Shown in pieces: positions 51,388-51,516 of a stretch of DNA of 51,516 nucleotides; the first letter of the stretch is position 1; each line of letters begins with the position of its first letter. Origin of the DNA: Reyranella sp. (GTDB lineage: Bacteria > Pseudomonadota > Alphaproteobacteria > Reyranellales > Reyranellaceae); assembly GCA_021732285.1 (NCBI GenBank), contig JAKFVH010000240.1:1-51516 (forward strand), read 5' to 3'. Both the position numbers and the translations under genes were made by a program. The notes under the pieces were generated by a model. It saw only the letters and a list, made by a program, of their open reading frames with translations, did not search any database and was not told where the DNA came from.

Positions 51388-51516
51388 CTAGCTGTAGAGA
51401 TGACAGGCGACCATGCGGCCCTCGACAAGGGCGAGCGGCGGCATCTCCTGCGCGCAACGCGGCATGGCGTGCGGGCAGCGCGGATGGAAGTGGCAGCCGG
51501 TGGGCGGGTTGAGCGG
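51388..51516 (-). CDS. Oligopeptide-type ABC ATPase, C-terminal end (partial)
   Basis: The last 42 codons of a minus-strand gene enter from the right edge and stop at 51388. The sequence has [18 protein letters not shown] with three Cys in the order C, C, C and a tail ending in VACHLYS. This is the oligopeptide/dipeptide ABC transporter ATP-binding C-terminal domain (oligo_HPY), found in DppD/DppF- and OppD/OppF-like ATPases, where the Cys may hold an iron-sulfur cluster. The rest of the gene and its permease partners lie outside the window. Confidence 0.85.
   Translation of the reverse strand, partial: PLNPPTGCHFHPRCPHAMPRCAQEMPPLALVEGRMVACHLYS

Overview
The window is high-GC DNA and almost fully coding. 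Translationally coupled operons (ATGA, GTGA and TTGA overlaps) are common. It is rich in periplasmic-binding-protein ABC transporters, CoA enzymes, amidohydrolases, a Rieske oxygenase and a Baeyer-Villiger monooxygenase, and it carries ACC deaminase with its own Lrp-type regulator. A tRNA-Phe 3' fragment at 3105-3149 fits the alphaproteobacterial form of that tRNA as I recall it. Together these suggest a soil or plant-associated alphaproteobacterium (Bradyrhizobium- or Reyranella-like); the genus cannot be fixed from the sequence.

Layout. (1) 1-3149 is the end of an integrated element. It holds small orphan genes, a HicA-HicB toxin-antitoxin pair, a Cys-rich protein and two inverted copies of a REP-like repeat. 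It stops exactly at the tRNA-Phe 3' fragment (anticodon loop to CCA), a typical attachment site. (2) 3221-11680 is a divergent locus. On the minus strand is a fusion of an aldo/keto reductase with a RidA domain. On the plus strand is a coupled operon: TIGR04076-like protein, second aldo/keto reductase, LivG, LivF, LivH, LivM, LivK and an aspartate-dehydrogenase-like protein. A large palindromic repeat lies between livF and livH. This reads as an uptake-and-conversion system for an unknown, probably nitrogen-containing, compound. (3) 11693-19636 holds a D-amino-acid-dehydrogenase-like flavoprotein, an alpha/beta hydrolase with a Cys nucleophile, a GlcG/HbpS protein, a large autotransporter whose passenger is a PAP2 acid phosphatase, a mandelate-racemase-type enzyme and a PlsC-like acyltransferase. 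(4) 19737-21346 is acdS with divergent acdR; acdR appears to start at ATC. (5) 21350-26543 is a minus-strand run (LVIVD propeller, Asp/Glu-racemase-fold protein, SGNH hydrolase, amidohydrolase) plus a divergent amidohydrolase homologue. (6) 26562-32713 holds HyuB, HyuA, a Rieske oxygenase and an amidohydrolase. (7) 32853-39708 holds a MarR regulator, pobA, and a LivK / acyl-CoA dehydrogenase / acyl-CoA ligase / Old Yellow Enzyme operon, which looks like aromatic or alicyclic acid catabolism. (8) 39715-42571 holds an Lrp regulator divergent from a three-gene operon (DsbA/HCCA-isomerase-like, class V aminotransferase, DinB). (9) 42699-51516 holds a BVMO, a CaiB/BaiF CoA-transferase, an amidohydrolase, an alanine/serine-glyoxylate aminotransferase, a frameshifted amidase with an AtzG/GatC-like partner, a Tat-exported PhoD phosphatase and the end of an oligopeptide ABC ATPase.

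The most notable items are the tRNA-Phe attachment site, the AKR-RidA fusion beside a coupled Liv operon, the phosphatase autotransporter, the ATC start of acdR, and the DsbA/aminotransferase/DinB operon. No gene-free stretch exceeds about 300 bases; the longest is 2931-3220. I saw no rRNA, no complete tRNA and no CRISPR array. All functions are inferred from motifs read by eye; no database search was run.
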